NCBI RefSeq assembly: GCF_026151205.1
Contig: NC_087084.1
Coordinates: 9,699,453 to 9,763,452, forward strand
Source of the DNA: Bolinopsis microptera
Taxonomy: Eukaryota; Ctenophora; Tentaculata; Lobata; Bolinopsidae
Reading direction: 5' to 3'
Length of the DNA: 64,000 nucleotides
The position numbers and the translations under genes were made by a program. Positions 59,701 to 62,329 of the stretch are shown here, one piece after another; position 1 is the first letter of the stretch, and each line of letters begins with the position of its first letter. A model generated the notes under the pieces. The model saw nothing but the letters and a program-made list of their open reading frames with translations. It did not search any database and was not told the origin of the DNA.

Positions 59701-62118
59701 TTCCTTATTTTATTAAAAATACGATATTTTATTTTAAATTCCACTCGGATACTATTGGCTAGCTATGTAGAGGTTCTACTCAAAGGATGCCAGCAATATT
59801 TAAAATATGGCGTTATAATTGAAAAACCCCATGCCACCAGAATTTTATAATAAATTGTATTCTCCCGACTAATCATGCTTTTGTACAACCAAAATCAAAT
59901 TATAAAGAAATTTTTCCAGCCATGGGAAGTGGGAACTGGGCGTTGTCTTGATCAGAAATGTTTCCAGCACTGGGAATTGGGCGTTGTCATGATCAGAATA
60001 AAAAATAACTCTTGTAAAATAAACATCTTTGATTTATTTGGGATTTAAGAGACTCAATAATAATACACGACTCAATTTAAGATCAATACGCGTAAAATGA
60101 CACAGACTATCATTACAAGGATCAGTGTCGGGTAATCGGGAGTGTGAGCTGGATCTTTAGCCCAGTAGTTATTATATTAGAATGAGTAGCCTGTAACCCT
60201 GCTATTGTGTGAAGGTATCACGGATAGCTCTTATCAAACACACATCTCTCTAATACATGCGTCTCTCTAATACACATCCCAAACACACATCTCTCTAATA
60301 CACATCCCAAACACACATTTCTCTAACACACATCCCAAACACACATCTCTCTAATACACCTCCCAAACACACATTTCTCTAACACACATCCCAAACACAC
60401 ATCTCTCTAATACACCTCCCAAACACACATTTCTCTAACACACATCCCAAACACACATCTCTCTAATACACCTCCCAAACACACATCTCTCTAATACACA
60501 TCCCAAACACACATCTCTCTAATACACATCCCAAACACACATCTCTCTAATACACCTCCCAAACACACATCTCTCTAATATACATCCCAAACACACATCT
60601 CTCTAATACACATCCCAAATACACATCTCTCTAATACACATCCCAAACACACATCTCTCTAATACACCTCCCAAACACACATTCCTTTAATACACATCCC
60701 AAATACACATCTCTCTAATACACATCCCAAATACACATCTCTCTAATACACATCCCAAATACACATCTCTCTAATACACATCCCAAACACACATCTCTCT
60801 AATACACCTCCCAAACACACATCTCTCTAATACACATCCCAAACACACATCTCTCTAATACACCTCCCAAACACACATTCCTTTAATACACCTCCCAAAC
60901 ACACATTCCTTTAATACACATCCCAAATACACATCTCTCTAATACACCTCCCAAACACACATCTCTCTAATACACATCCCAAACACACATCTCTCTAATA
61001 CACCTCCCAAACACACATTCCTTTAATACACCTCCCAAACACACATTCCTTTAATACACATCCCAAATACACATCTCTCTAATACACATCCCAAACACAC
61101 ATCTCTCTAATACACATCCCAAACACACATCTCTAAACATTGACTGAATAGAGCCGCCTATATTTCCATTGTAAGCGAGGTAAATGAGAAAGTGGTCAGG
61201 TAGTACAGGTAAGTTTGAGAGCTATTTAATTTAGCCTCCTCTTCATAAGTTGGTCTATTCTCTTGGTGTATTGGCTGATAAATAAACCAGGACATAAACA
61301 GACAGACAGTCAGACTGAGATGGAGGTGACTGGTGAGTGGTGAGCCTTGTAATTGCAGAGTTTAGTATTATATCTCGTCATTTCTATAAAAGCCTCTAAG
61401 ATACATCGTGACTTCATCTAATTCCTCTTTTACTATCTATTGAGGACGACACTTTACCTACAGGAAATGAGAGATAAGGTATTGGGGATAAGAGGATTAC
61501 CTCACCCTTATAAAAGTGTAGTATTCTTACAGTAAACCAGCTCCTGCTTTGTTAGAAATCCGTATAAGGATCATTCGGCCCCCTCTAAAAGTAGGGCTTC
61601 TAGAATCTAGACGAGGATTATGATTCATGATCGTGTGTTGCTTGTGAGCTGTGTTTTCTTCAGTAGGCTAACTACTCCTCACACCAGAGGGTGATAAGGC
61701 TAAAAGGAGAAACTCAAGCGAGTTCACCAAGGTTGGTCAAGTGGGCGGTTTAGAAGTTAGAAGAGTTATACTGACATTAAAACAACTGTTAAATTACTAA
61801 ACTAACTTTACAGAGATAAGACAAGATGAGGGGTAAACCAACCGACTTAAAAACAAACAAAACGAACTAACGGGCAGACAAACTGACAGAAAAATGGACT
61901 GTCCTACAAACTTACAAGAGTAGACATCAATACCATCACCCCGTGTGTTAGTTTATACTTACAGGAGTGTACCCTACTACTGTAATACTTACAGGAGTGT
62001 GTTAGTTTTTACTTACAGGAGTGTACCCTAGCTCCGCGTCCTCCGTGTAGAGTTAGGATGCTTACATGTCAGTAAAGGTTGCATTTCCACTGCATAAACT
62101 CATTGCTCCTCATACAAC
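2597..62118 (-). CDS. TRPM-family cation channel gene, 5' part (spliced, runs off the window)
   Basis: Gene-level entry; exons are listed separately. TRPM channels are tetrameric six-helix cation channels whose cytosolic N-terminus forms MHR/SLOG-type domains. Only this N-terminal part lies here; pore and C-terminal exons would be below position 1. The TRPM call rests on four consecutive exons (4453 to 2597) whose translation reads W-V-x5-V-R-E-C-C-x-F, then CKCG, then AFGKINFSG, then [13 protein letters not shown] and [10 protein letters not shown], all TRPM signatures in the right order. Upstream exons at 62118, 54691, 54322, 53825, 51167, 46509, 46179, 45647, 31097, 27955, 27616, 23604, 17324, 13221, 12823 and 8917 were found by GT/AG signals and open frame. 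Their lengths sum to 1734 nt, exactly 578 codons, joining in frame to the TRPM exons. This long, charged, probably disordered extension is unusual. Individual upstream exons may be wrong. Confidence 0.75.
2731..3588. other. TRPM intron, nothing recognised
   Basis: AT-rich. Two near-copies of a phrase (aatgagcaagaaat... / cgctatttagacacactc) near 2830-2880 and 3020-3130 suggest an old tandem duplication. No exon seen. Confidence 0.35.
3589..3705 (-). CDS. TRPM homology region exon 3
   Basis: A 117-nt exon, acceptor TAATTTGTTAG, donor AACCTG|GTTAGT, phases matching both sides. It encodes [20 protein letters not shown], then [10 protein letters not shown]. It corresponds to the TRPM segment (A-K-Y-V-R-x-S ... 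L-L...W-x-L..P) just before the L-L-I-S-V-T-G-G motif. Confidence 0.88.
3988..4118 (-). CDS. TRPM homology region exon 2 (CKCG motif)
   Basis: A 131-nt exon, acceptor ATATCCTAG, donor TCTCAG|GTTAGC. It starts with one base and ends with one. It encodes [17 protein letters not shown], then [20 protein letters not shown] and FSG. The C-K-C-G, the W-D and the A-F-G-x-I-x-F motifs match TRPM channels in order and spacing. Confidence 0.88.
4365..4453 (-). CDS. TRPM homology region exon 1
   Basis: An 89-nt exon, acceptor ACTTTTTTGCAG, donor CCCAT|GTAAGT, phase 0 in and two bases out. It encodes [20 protein letters not shown] then [13 protein letters not shown] proteins begin their conserved region with a W-(I/V)...(R/K)-x-C-x-x-F block directly before a C-x-C-G motif, as here. 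This is where family-level homology begins. Confidence 0.85.
4524..5786 (+). mobile_element. pogo/Tigger-like DNA transposon, internally deleted
   Basis: Terminal inverted repeats of CCTTA(G/A)TTCCCAAAAATTTG at 4524 and 5786, each flanked by TA, the target duplication of pogo/Tc1 elements. At 1263 bp it is much shorter than an autonomous element. It holds the C-terminal part of a DDE_1 transposase. Extra copies of (C)AAATTTTTTGTCGCCC-like sequence lie inside both ends. Confidence 0.85.
4958..5455 (+). pseudogene. DDE_1 (pogo/Jerky/CENP-B type) transposase C-terminal fragment
   Basis: 165 codons. [15 protein letters not shown] and [20 protein letters not shown] match the second and third catalytic Asp regions of DDE_1 transposases, with 35 residues between the two Asp. 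The end NPFADLV matches the usual C-terminus. The HTH domains and first catalytic Asp are absent, lost with the 5' part, so it cannot be active by itself. It lies between intact terminal repeats. Confidence 0.85.
5787..6275. other. Intron sequence with small GC-rich hairpins
   Basis: No exon seen. At 6153-6235 the phrase GGCTATAAGCCGG occurs twice with GCCGGCTGT and its complement ACAGCCGGC, forming a hairpin; probably a small relic element. Confidence 0.4.
6276..6607. mobile_element. MITE with GC-rich ends, 332 bp
   Basis: Begins CAGGCTTGTCCGC and ends GCGGACAAGCCTG, with TA next to the right end and TAC next to the left. The outer parts are rich in GCCGCCG in otherwise AT-rich DNA; the middle is AT-rich. 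No ORF. Confidence 0.65.
7084..7181. repeat. Short tandem repeat, about 15 bp (AACGTGATCTAGGC)
   Basis: About six degenerate copies of (C)ACGTGATCTAGGCA. No gene. Confidence 0.8.
7805..7910. repeat. 106-bp nearly perfect palindrome
   Basis: Arms of about 47 bp with a short spacer (outer ends GGTTCT / AGAACC, inner GGATGGCGCTAG). One mismatch near the end. Probably a miniature foldback element; no clear target duplication. Confidence 0.85.
8340..8527 (-). repeat. Tandem duplication carrying the splice donor of the 8.9 kb exon
   Basis: On the minus strand GAGCAG|GTAAATC occurs at 8528, again near 8428 and near 8357, each followed by a similar sequence (ATTTGCACGTGCAAATGCTC). The intron therefore starts with copies of its own donor. 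Confidence 0.8.
8528..8917 (-). CDS. TRPM gene: 130-codon extension exon just before the TRPM domain
   Basis: A 390-nt open exon, phase 0 on both sides. The donor GAGCAG|GTAAATCC joins in frame to the first TRPM-homology exon at 4453. An in-frame TAA lies just upstream of the proposed acceptor (TGGACAAG), which limits the start. It encodes [18 protein letters not shown], two copies of KSVADMI(T/I)ATS, a basic stretch ([20 protein letters not shown]) and ends VDEQ. The sequence around the donor is repeated twice more within the next 170 nt. The opposite-strand ORF over this exon is a shadow. Confidence 0.65.
8930..10663. other. TRPM intron, no gene recognised
   Basis: AT-rich unique-looking sequence with a small inverted repeat (CACGTGTATAA / TTATACATGTG, about 8970-8990). 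No exon signals that fit the TRPM frame. Confidence 0.35.
10664..11495 (+). mobile_element. Second LINE 3' end, 5'-truncated, plus strand
   Basis: Near-identical to the reverse complement of 725-1535, from within the zinc-knuckle coding region through the 3' UTR to an A-rich tail (about 11450-11495). Frameshifted (for instance AAAGGAAAATCGATAG), so dead. With the first copy it forms an inverted pair about 9 kb apart. Confidence 0.85.
11516..12010 (+). CDS. Possible coding segment with Asp-rich heptad repeats
   Basis: Plus-strand frame open from 11516 to a TAA at 12008. It has about eleven copies of (D/A)DDADFV from a 21-bp minisatellite (11618-11866), then 50 non-repeat residues ([20 protein letters not shown] ... 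GSVKIAIKV). A 21-bp unit keeps all frames open, so the repeat part proves nothing; the open unique tail is the only hint of coding. No family recognised. It lies in a TRPM intron on the opposite strand, just after a LINE tail. Confidence 0.25.
   Translation, partial: LLIIKSCNLIPNKNIIRRNKQHSPEITRYPKQKYVDDDADFVDDDADFVADDADFVDDGADFVDDDADFVADDADFVADDADFVDDDADFVDDDADFVDDDADFVADDADFVADDAGVTGQVTCLMSVFNKQVEDKFFCYEVSDVATQTHANGFKGSVKIAIKV
11618..11870. repeat. 21-bp minisatellite
   Basis: About twelve copies of GATGATGCTGATTTTGTGG(A/C)T with A/C variants at one site. Confidence 0.95.
12496..12571. repeat. Short tandem repeat, unit about 26 bp
   Basis: Three copies of TACGTACTTTAAGCCGGGTACC-like sequence (shown in two parts: TACGTACTTTAA, GCCGGGTACC). 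No gene. Confidence 0.75.
12788..12823 (-). CDS. TRPM gene: 36-nt microexon
   Basis: Very good acceptor (CTTGCCTTTTTGAAG) and donor GGAGAG|GTAAATAA, phase 0 on both sides, encoding [12 protein letters not shown]. Its phase fits between the 13.2 kb and 8.9 kb exons. Confidence 0.5.
13153..13221 (-). CDS. TRPM gene: 69-nt extension exon
   Basis: Acceptor TACTCCTCTATGAG, donor GAAGAG|GTATAAC, phase 0 on both sides. It encodes [20 protein letters not shown] then DEE, basic and hydrophilic. Just upstream of the acceptor, a short tandem repeat gives three copies of TTCCTGCTAAT-like sequence, each with a branch-point-like CTAAT. Confidence 0.5.
13236..13274 (-). promoter_or_regulatory. Triplicated branch-point region of the 13.2 kb exon
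   Basis: Minus strand: three units of CTGCTAATTC, each with a branch-like CTAAT, directly before the pyrimidine tract and acceptor of the 13221 exon. Confidence 0.5.
14077..14294. mobile_element. 218-bp inverted-repeat MITE
   Basis: Both ends carry two direct copies of GACATCTGTCCGACAG (left) or its complement (right), giving 32-bp inverted ends around an AT-rich centre. No ORF. Confidence 0.75.
14800..15050. repeat. Direct duplication, copy B (with 17110-17365)
   Basis: Shares exon and flanking intron sequence with 17110-17365, for example AAATTTAAAG(A/G)GAGCAGAAAA and AAGGATTTATCAT. Confidence 0.85.
14821..14995 (-). pseudogene. Copy B of the duplicated exon (alternative or dead)
   Basis: Direct-repeat paralogue of the 17.1 kb exon, including flanking intron. 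Translation keeps LHGAL, EASSEI and [16 protein letters not shown], with donor GACAAG|GTTAGATA still present. A one-base deletion near the 5' end (CCGTTTCC against CCGTTTTCC) changes the phase: with the equivalent acceptor it now needs a two-base partner upstream, unlike copy A. It cannot replace copy A in frame after the 23.6 kb exon. It is either used with another exon or no longer used. Confidence 0.5.
15628..16977. mobile_element. 1.35 kb foldback element flanked by TTAA
   Basis: Near-perfect palindrome: arms of about 660-670 bp around a loop near 16300. Ends GGGGGCATACCCCAAA / TTTGGGGTATGCCCCC, each flanked by TTAA (15624-15627 and 16978-16981). TTAA duplication is typical of piggyBac-type insertion; no transposase is present. 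A 15-nt difference near the left end is the main asymmetry. Each arm has one copy of the TTGCTTCATAA-type module seen in other elements. Confidence 0.9.
17131..17324 (-). CDS. TRPM gene: extension exon, copy A of a duplicated exon
   Basis: A 194-nt exon with a near-perfect donor (TCCAAG|GTAAGATA) and acceptor AAATCCTTAG. It begins with two bases and ends on a codon boundary. It encodes [19 protein letters not shown], an Ala/Gly/Ser-rich middle and a C-terminal block [16 protein letters not shown]. The same block recurs in the duplicated exon at 14.8 kb with frame-preserving indels in the middle, which suggests selection on a coding sequence. Confidence 0.6.
17325..18744. other. TRPM intron, no gene recognised
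   Basis: AT-rich. Contains a triple TTTGATAAGC near 17762 and two similar phrases (CTCCA...TTTTAAACCTTAACACAGTATT) near 18450 and 18600. No exon fits. Confidence 0.35.
18745..19019. mobile_element. 275-bp perfect palindrome (family sharing the TAGTAGTGTTGAAAG core)
   Basis: Arms of about 135 bp meet at an AT-rich loop near 18882. The inner end holds TTATATAGTAGTGTTGAAAG, shared with the palindrome at 58.9-59.2 kb and single copies near 28.9 and 32.0 kb. Next to it is a CTGAAGA-GGCG-loop-CGCC-GAAA hairpin. Confidence 0.85.
19429..22816. mobile_element. 3.4 kb foldback element
   Basis: Arms 19429 to about 20735 and about 21618 to 22816, inverted and diverged by small indels, with an 880-bp centre. 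Outer ends ATCTCGTTAGCTTTTCG / CGAAAAGCTAACGAGAT. Each arm carries two modules with ATGAAGCAACATATACC about 170 bp apart. No transposase frame found; short ORFs in both arms are mirror images. Confidence 0.85.
23535..23604 (-). CDS. TRPM gene: 70-nt extension exon
   Basis: Acceptor with a long pyrimidine tract (CTCCACCTTGACTACCAG), donor CACTAG|GTAATC. It starts in phase 0, matching the 27.6 kb exon, and ends with one base, matching the two-base start at 17324. It encodes [18 protein letters not shown] then VGASL. The open frame runs on past the donor to 23401, so a longer exon is also possible. Confidence 0.45.
23605..24120. other. TRPM intron, nothing recognised
   Basis: AT-rich. The open frame upstream of the 23604 acceptor continues to about 23650 and might be exon if another acceptor is used. 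Confidence 0.3.
24150..24575. repeat. 41-bp minisatellite made of the shared module
   Basis: About nine copies of ACATGTTTATGTGTAGCATA / TGAAGCAATATATGACC(C/T)A, expanded from the minus-strand form of the module found in the foldback elements. The adjacent phrase GCAAAATAGCCGCAACTA also matches the 16.2-16.4 kb module. Confidence 0.9.
25265..25443. repeat. 12-bp minisatellite (CACCCAGTGCAC)
   Basis: About 15 almost identical copies. A 12-bp unit leaves every frame open, which explains the overlapping ORFs with HPVH, SAPP and TQCT repeats. Confidence 0.95.
25667..25717 (-). CDS. Doubtful 51-nt exon
   Basis: Minus-strand open frame ending at donor TTGCAG|GTTTGT. With acceptor GACGGAGCAG it is phase 0 on both sides and encodes [17 protein letters not shown]. 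The open frame continues upstream to about 25858, where another acceptor (TAGTCCAG) would give a longer exon in the wrong phase for this chain. It may be a real optional exon, part of another gene, or chance. Confidence 0.25.
27030..27155. repeat. Tandem repeat, unit about 45-50 bp
   Basis: Three copies of TTTGGTGGGGAACTGAA followed by ATTTGC(A/G)T(T/C)ATCATT. Confidence 0.85.
27289..27616 (-). CDS. TRPM gene: 109-codon Ser/Lys-rich extension exon
   Basis: The best-supported upstream exon. Open frame of 328 nt with donor AACAAG|GTAACT and a pyrimidine-rich acceptor (CCTCTCCGTGCAG). It starts with one base and ends on a codon boundary. It encodes [19 protein letters not shown], a Ser-rich stretch ([18 protein letters not shown]) and a more regular helical end ([15 protein letters not shown]). 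The open frame continues upstream to 27672, so an earlier acceptor cannot be excluded. Confidence 0.6.
27869..27917 (-). promoter_or_regulatory. Inverted repeat containing a splice donor
   Basis: GTAAGTACACCTAGTTACG and its perfect complement 10 nt apart. The right arm is the donor of the 27955-27918 exon on the minus strand; the left arm is a donor-like GTAAGTAC on the plus strand. Confidence 0.6.
27918..27955 (-). CDS. TRPM gene: 38-nt exon with hairpin donor
   Basis: The donor CCCCAG|GTAAGTAC is near consensus; the acceptor GTGATTAG is weak. Starting in phase 0 and ending with two bases, it encodes [12 protein letters not shown] and matches the one-base start of the next exon. The donor lies in a 19-bp perfect inverted repeat (27869-27917), which could hide it in an RNA hairpin. 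Confidence 0.35.
28028..28214. repeat. 15-bp minisatellite (ATAAGTTAAGTTATA)
   Basis: About 12 near-identical copies. It is followed at 28250-28350 by a degenerate TTTTTAAG repeat. Confidence 0.95.
28351..30462. other. TRPM intron, no gene recognised
   Basis: AT-rich. A single copy of the CTTTCAACACTACTATATA core lies at about 28919-28943, followed by AACAAACAATTTGTGAATATG, a diverged member of the palindrome family. No exon that fits. Confidence 0.4.
30463..30570. mobile_element. Solo pogo/Tigger-like terminal repeat remnant
   Basis: CAGTAAAACCCCGATTTACC is typical of Tigger/pogo ends. A partly inverted echo (GGAAATCGGGATTTAC) lies 60 nt away. No matching far end or transposase. Confidence 0.4.
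30924..31097 (-). CDS. TRPM gene: 58-codon extension exon
   Basis: A 174-nt open exon with donor CGCGAT|GTGAGTAG. The start is placed after ATGCACCAG because it gives phase 0, matching the preceding exon. Two further acceptors (CTACCCAG) lie inside, in a short tandem duplication. The protein has a Ser/Pro/Thr/Tyr part with the repeated block TYPEA/TYPEE, then [18 protein letters not shown], then a basic part ending ARVHERRD. No known domain was recognised. It lies 5' of the nested receptor gene on the opposite strand. Confidence 0.5.
31098..33321. other. Sequence between the 31.1 kb TRPM exon and the receptor gene
   Basis: Should hold the receptor promoter and 5' UTR. A strong plus-strand donor (GATTCTAG|GTAAGTAT, 32110) and an acceptor-like TGTTGCAG (about 33335) just before the start codon could bound a 5' UTR intron. 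The phrase CTCCGCAAGCA occurs near 31465, 31496, 31857 and 32262. A 151-codon minus-strand ORF (33061-32606) is unassigned. A diverged palindrome-family copy lies at 32575-32650. Confidence 0.4.
33355..36068 (+). CDS. Ig / Cys-rich repeat receptor with tyrosine tail, main exon
   Basis: Open frame 33322-36072. I prefer the second Met (33355) because it begins a good signal peptide ([20 protein letters not shown]). Residues counted from there: about 25-205 an unrecognised ectodomain with several Cys and N-glycosylation sequons; about 209-297 an Ig domain with the Cys-Trp core and a D-x-G-x-W-x-C end; about 305-393 a second, weaker Ig-like segment; about 394-615 six Cys-rich repeats (C-x-x-G-x-(Y/F)-G ... 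C-x-x-C-x-x-G) of the GCC2/GCC3 type; 622-652 a membrane helix; then a long charged tail. Tail tyrosines are in NPLYEI (also NPxY), SVYEQM, DTYTTL, SAYETL (ITIM-like), GDYDIL and PIYSQV. A surface receptor signalling through SH2/PTB proteins is inferred. Ligand unknown. It lies within a TRPM intron on the opposite strand. Confidence 0.88.
37096..40397. mobile_element. 3.3 kb element bounded by an 18-G tract and a 27-C tract
   Basis: Inverted ends G(18)TCCAACCCGAT and ATCGGGTTGGAC(27), flanked on both sides by AACTTT. Just inside each end, in the same direction, is CCGATTTTGGCCTCATCAAC followed by CCTCATATCGGA. The centre is a purine tract. No ORF beyond repeat artefacts. Confidence 0.75.
37786..39808. 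repeat. 2.0 kb purine-only-like (GGA)n tract
   Basis: Degenerate GAGGAGGA, GGACTGAGGA and GACGAGGA units; T and C occur mainly in the recurring ACTGA and GACGA steps. The long Pro/Ser ORFs on the opposite strand are artefacts. Such tracts can form triplex (H-) DNA. Confidence 0.95.
41948..43241. mobile_element. Tc1/mariner-like foldback element, 1.29 kb
   Basis: Ends CAGGGTGGCCCATAAGT / ACTTATGGGCCACCCTG, each flanked by TA. Arms of about 350 bp (to 42299; from about 42883). The centre holds a transposase remnant. Confidence 0.85.
42558..42875 (-). pseudogene. Transposase remnant in the Tc1/mariner-like element
   Basis: Open for 105 codons. The last part, [18 protein letters not shown] then [10 protein letters not shown], resembles the R-x-x-F-x...(F/W)...P-x-F-x-x-x-I block that precedes the catalytic FSDE in Tc1/mariner/IS630 transposases. 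It ends at a stop just where the FSDE would follow, so catalytic parts are lost. Confidence 0.5.
43335..43491 (+). CDS. Receptor gene: proposed last exon with two more tyrosine motifs
   Basis: Acceptor AAGGATATTTCCAG, then one base plus 51 codons and TAG. The main exon ends AAACG|GTAAGA with two spare bases, so joining gives an arginine and continues in frame: [19 protein letters not shown] ... [22 protein letters not shown] and TEYATI resemble the motifs in the main tail (the latter fits T-x-Y-x-x-I), strong evidence that it belongs to this gene. AATAAA follows 35 nt after the stop. The spliced product would be 956 residues against 905 if the intron is retained. Confidence 0.65.
43526..43531 (+). 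terminator. Poly(A) signal AATAAA of the receptor gene
   Basis: AATAAA 35 nt after the TAG of the proposed last exon, in AT-rich sequence. Confidence 0.5.
43532..44670. other. TRPM intron after the receptor gene, no gene recognised
   Basis: AT-rich with a G-run near 44396-44411. The ORFs here (for example 43763-43960 and 44104-44301) have no family features. Confidence 0.35.
44671..44703 (-). CDS. TRPM gene: doubtful 33-nt microexon
   Basis: Acceptor GAACTTCTCAG, donor TTGGAG|GTACTG, phase 0 on both sides, encoding [11 protein letters not shown]. The peptide is hydrophobic, unlike its neighbours, and the donor is only fair. Leaving it out does not break the frame, so it may be chance or an optional exon. 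Confidence 0.25.
45627..45647 (-). CDS. TRPM gene: 21-nt microexon
   Basis: Acceptor ATTAAAACTTTAG, donor TCAGAG|GTACAG. Phase 0 on both sides. It encodes FREKLSE, similar in character to the FRKLGEMQ microexon. The nested receptor gene lies in the intron that follows. Confidence 0.45.
45830..46101 (-). repeat. 20-bp minisatellite starting at the donor of the 46.18 kb exon
   Basis: About 12 copies of ATAACGTTAACCTGCACGTA with some shortened forms. On the minus strand each has GCAG|GTTAACG, a donor-like site, and the first unit overlaps the true donor GAG|GTACGTGCAG. Confidence 0.9.
46102..46179 (-). CDS. TRPM gene: extension exon abutting a 20-bp minisatellite at its donor
   Basis: A 78-nt exon, phase 0 on both sides, acceptor GATTAATTTCAG, donor ACTGAG|GTACGTGCAG. 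It encodes [20 protein letters not shown] and then SSVITE, probably helical. The intron begins at once with a tandem array whose 20-bp unit overlaps the donor sequence. Confidence 0.6.
46320..46465. repeat. Tandem duplication, about 75 bp
   Basis: AGATTAGA(G/A)ATATTATTGT followed by ACTACTATTCACTACAAG occurs twice, in the intron between the 46.5 and 46.2 kb exons. Confidence 0.8.
46483..46509 (-). CDS. TRPM gene: 27-nt microexon
   Basis: Acceptor TTATTATTTTCAG, donor ATGCAG|GTGAGC, both close to consensus. Phase 0 on both sides. It encodes LFRKLGEMQ, which reads on into the next exon ([15 protein letters not shown]) as a possible amphipathic helix. Confidence 0.55.
46510..48559. other. TRPM intron, no gene recognised
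   Basis: Very AT-rich with TATAAT-type simple sequence (47370-47420, 47700-47830). The 88-codon ORF at 47060 has no recognisable features. Confidence 0.35.
48560..49075 (+). other. Possible SINE-like or captured unit with AACTCA tail
   Basis: A block of more balanced base composition ends in (AACTCA)n at about 48975-49055 and shorter CTAACT repeats. Inside, after acceptor-like CTATCTCTTCCAG, about 40 codons stay open ([20 protein letters not shown]). It might be a SINE or a retrocopied fragment; no tRNA-type promoter boxes were found. Confidence 0.2.
49150..49252. repeat. 27-bp tandem repeat (AAGGTTTAAGGGCCTT)
   Basis: Four degenerate copies with GTTA or ATTA spacers; each unit contains a small inverted AAGG...CCTT. 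Confidence 0.8.
49253..51119. other. TRPM intron, no gene recognised
   Basis: Contains a diverged inverted pair at 49940-50090 (CTGGGACTGTCATCGAACT / AGCTCGTTGACAGTCTCAG), a possible MITE, and a CAGACACA simple repeat at 50270-50350. Confidence 0.4.
51120..51167 (-). CDS. TRPM gene: 48-nt extension exon
   Basis: Acceptor CTTAATTCCAG and donor AAAGAG|GTTTGT. Phase 0 on both sides. It encodes [16 protein letters not shown], continuing the charged extension. Position and phase agree with the exons at 53.83 and 46.51 kb. Confidence 0.5.
51405..51745. repeat. Cluster of GTTCGACACGTACT motifs
   Basis: About ten copies of (G)TTCGACACGTACT or shortened GTTCGAC, several paired with GTCGAAC to make hairpins, plus a separate 15-bp perfect inverted repeat (GTTAGTAGTAAAACC). 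A further pair lies at 52090-52120. Confidence 0.8.
52725..52792. repeat. 10-bp tandem repeat (TAGTTGTGAC)
   Basis: About six copies, degenerating at the end. Confidence 0.9.
53205..53749 (-). repeat. 43-bp minisatellite of splice donors
   Basis: Twelve units of 43 bp plus the true exon junction. On the minus strand each unit contains GCCTCTGAG|GTACGTTATT, matching the real donor GCTTCCGAG|GTACGTTATT of the 53825-53750 exon. Unit variants differ at one or two sites. Confidence 0.95.
53750..53825 (-). CDS. TRPM gene: extension exon abutting a minisatellite at its donor
   Basis: A 76-nt exon with a strong acceptor (TTTCTTTTTCAG) and donor TCCGAG|GTACGTTA. It begins with one base and ends on a codon boundary, encoding [20 protein letters not shown] and then IGASE. 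The donor is the first unit of a 43-bp tandem array that fills the start of the intron, so the exon's last bases and donor are copied about 12 times downstream. Confidence 0.6.
54293..54322 (-). CDS. TRPM gene: 30-nt microexon
   Basis: Acceptor AATCCTGCAG, donor GACAG|GTACGA. It begins with one base and ends with two, so it fits between the 54.69 and 53.83 kb exons and adds IDGSVESLD plus two split serine codons. Its short length makes it uncertain alone, but both signals are good and the phase is right on both sides. Confidence 0.5.
54575..54691 (-). CDS. TRPM gene: N-terminal extension exon (Lys/Glu-rich)
   Basis: A 117-nt exon with acceptor CCCCTCAG and donor ACTAG|GTACAG. It starts with one base and ends with two, matching both neighbours. 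It encodes [18 protein letters not shown] followed by an acidic and basic run ending KPEST, hydrophilic and likely disordered. The acceptor region is repeated in the intron upstream: degenerate copies of CCTCAGGGCGGAAGGC appear again near 54.84 and 54.92 kb. No domain is recognised. Confidence 0.6.
54692..54935. repeat. Degenerate repeats of the acceptor region
   Basis: CCTTC(C/T)GCCCTGAGGG recurs near 54683, 54834 and 54908. On the minus strand this is CCCTCAG|GGCGGAAGG, the acceptor of the 54691 exon. A palindromic stretch of GATATCGA / TCGATATTAG lies between (54745-54790). Confidence 0.7.
55880..55961. promoter_or_regulatory. Cluster of four CACGTG E-boxes and one CRE
   Basis: CACGTG at 55880, 55896, 55912 and 55926, then TGACGTCA at 55954. 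Spacing of 14-16 bp for the E-boxes. It lies in the first coding intron of the TRPM gene, where an internal promoter or enhancer could act. Function is inferred. Confidence 0.45.
55962..58190. other. TRPM intron, no gene recognised
   Basis: Holds a TTACTAGTAACT-rich repeat (56200-56290), several CCCGGCC sites (56660-56870), a hairpin around GGACCGAAAA (57270-57390) and three tandem AATCGCGATTTGTCGCG units (57430-57545). No exon fits. Confidence 0.4.
58199..58375. repeat. 9-bp minisatellite (CTTGTATTC)
   Basis: About 19 copies with CTTGTTTTC variants. All six ORFs over it are artefacts. Confidence 0.95.
58874..59182. mobile_element. 309-bp near-perfect palindrome of the TAGTAGTGTTGAAAG family
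   Basis: Arms of about 147 bp meet near 59028. Inner core TTATATAGTAGTGTTGAAAG as in the 18.7 kb palindrome, but the outer arms differ. Outer-arm sequence TTGTCGCAACAACCGGGAT recurs in diverged form near 62350 and 32585. Confidence 0.85.
60238..61136. repeat. 28-bp minisatellite
   Basis: About 32 copies of ACACATCTCTCTAATACAC(A/C)TCCCAAAC with a higher-order mix of variants (CCTTTAATACAC, CATCCCAAATAC). Confidence 0.95.
61960..62036 (-). repeat. Triplicated donor-like sequence after the first coding exon
   Basis: Minus strand: ACACTCCT|GTAAGTA occurs three times within 75 nt, just downstream of the 62066 donor. An extra exon ending here would meet a stop in the TRPM frame, so use is doubtful. 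Confidence 0.5.
62066..62118 (-). CDS. TRPM gene: first coding exon with start codon
   Basis: A 53-nt exon after a good acceptor (pyrimidine-rich, ending TCTGTAG) and before donor GACAT|GTAAGC. The start chosen is the ATG 15 nt into the exon, reading [12 protein letters not shown] and leaving two bases. An in-frame TGA lies three codons upstream, so translation in this frame cannot start earlier in this exon. The two leftover bases join the one-base start of the exon at 54691. Another ATG lies 10 nt further upstream in a different frame and opens a short overlapping uORF. The acceptor means at least one untranslated exon lies further 5', which I could not place. Confidence 0.5.
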
Positions 62119-62329
62119 CTACAGAATAAAATGATAAGAGGAGAATAGAGATGAGGCTATCTAACAGAAGGTTACAAGAACATACAACCTACAAAATATA
62201 GAGAAATTAGGAATTAATTTAGTGATTTAGTGATCAACAGAAGGCATTAAGATATTTTTCTGGGGGAAATTGTATGGTGTTCCTGTCAATACATCAGTTC
62301 CATTGAACAATTCAATTGAACAATTCCTT

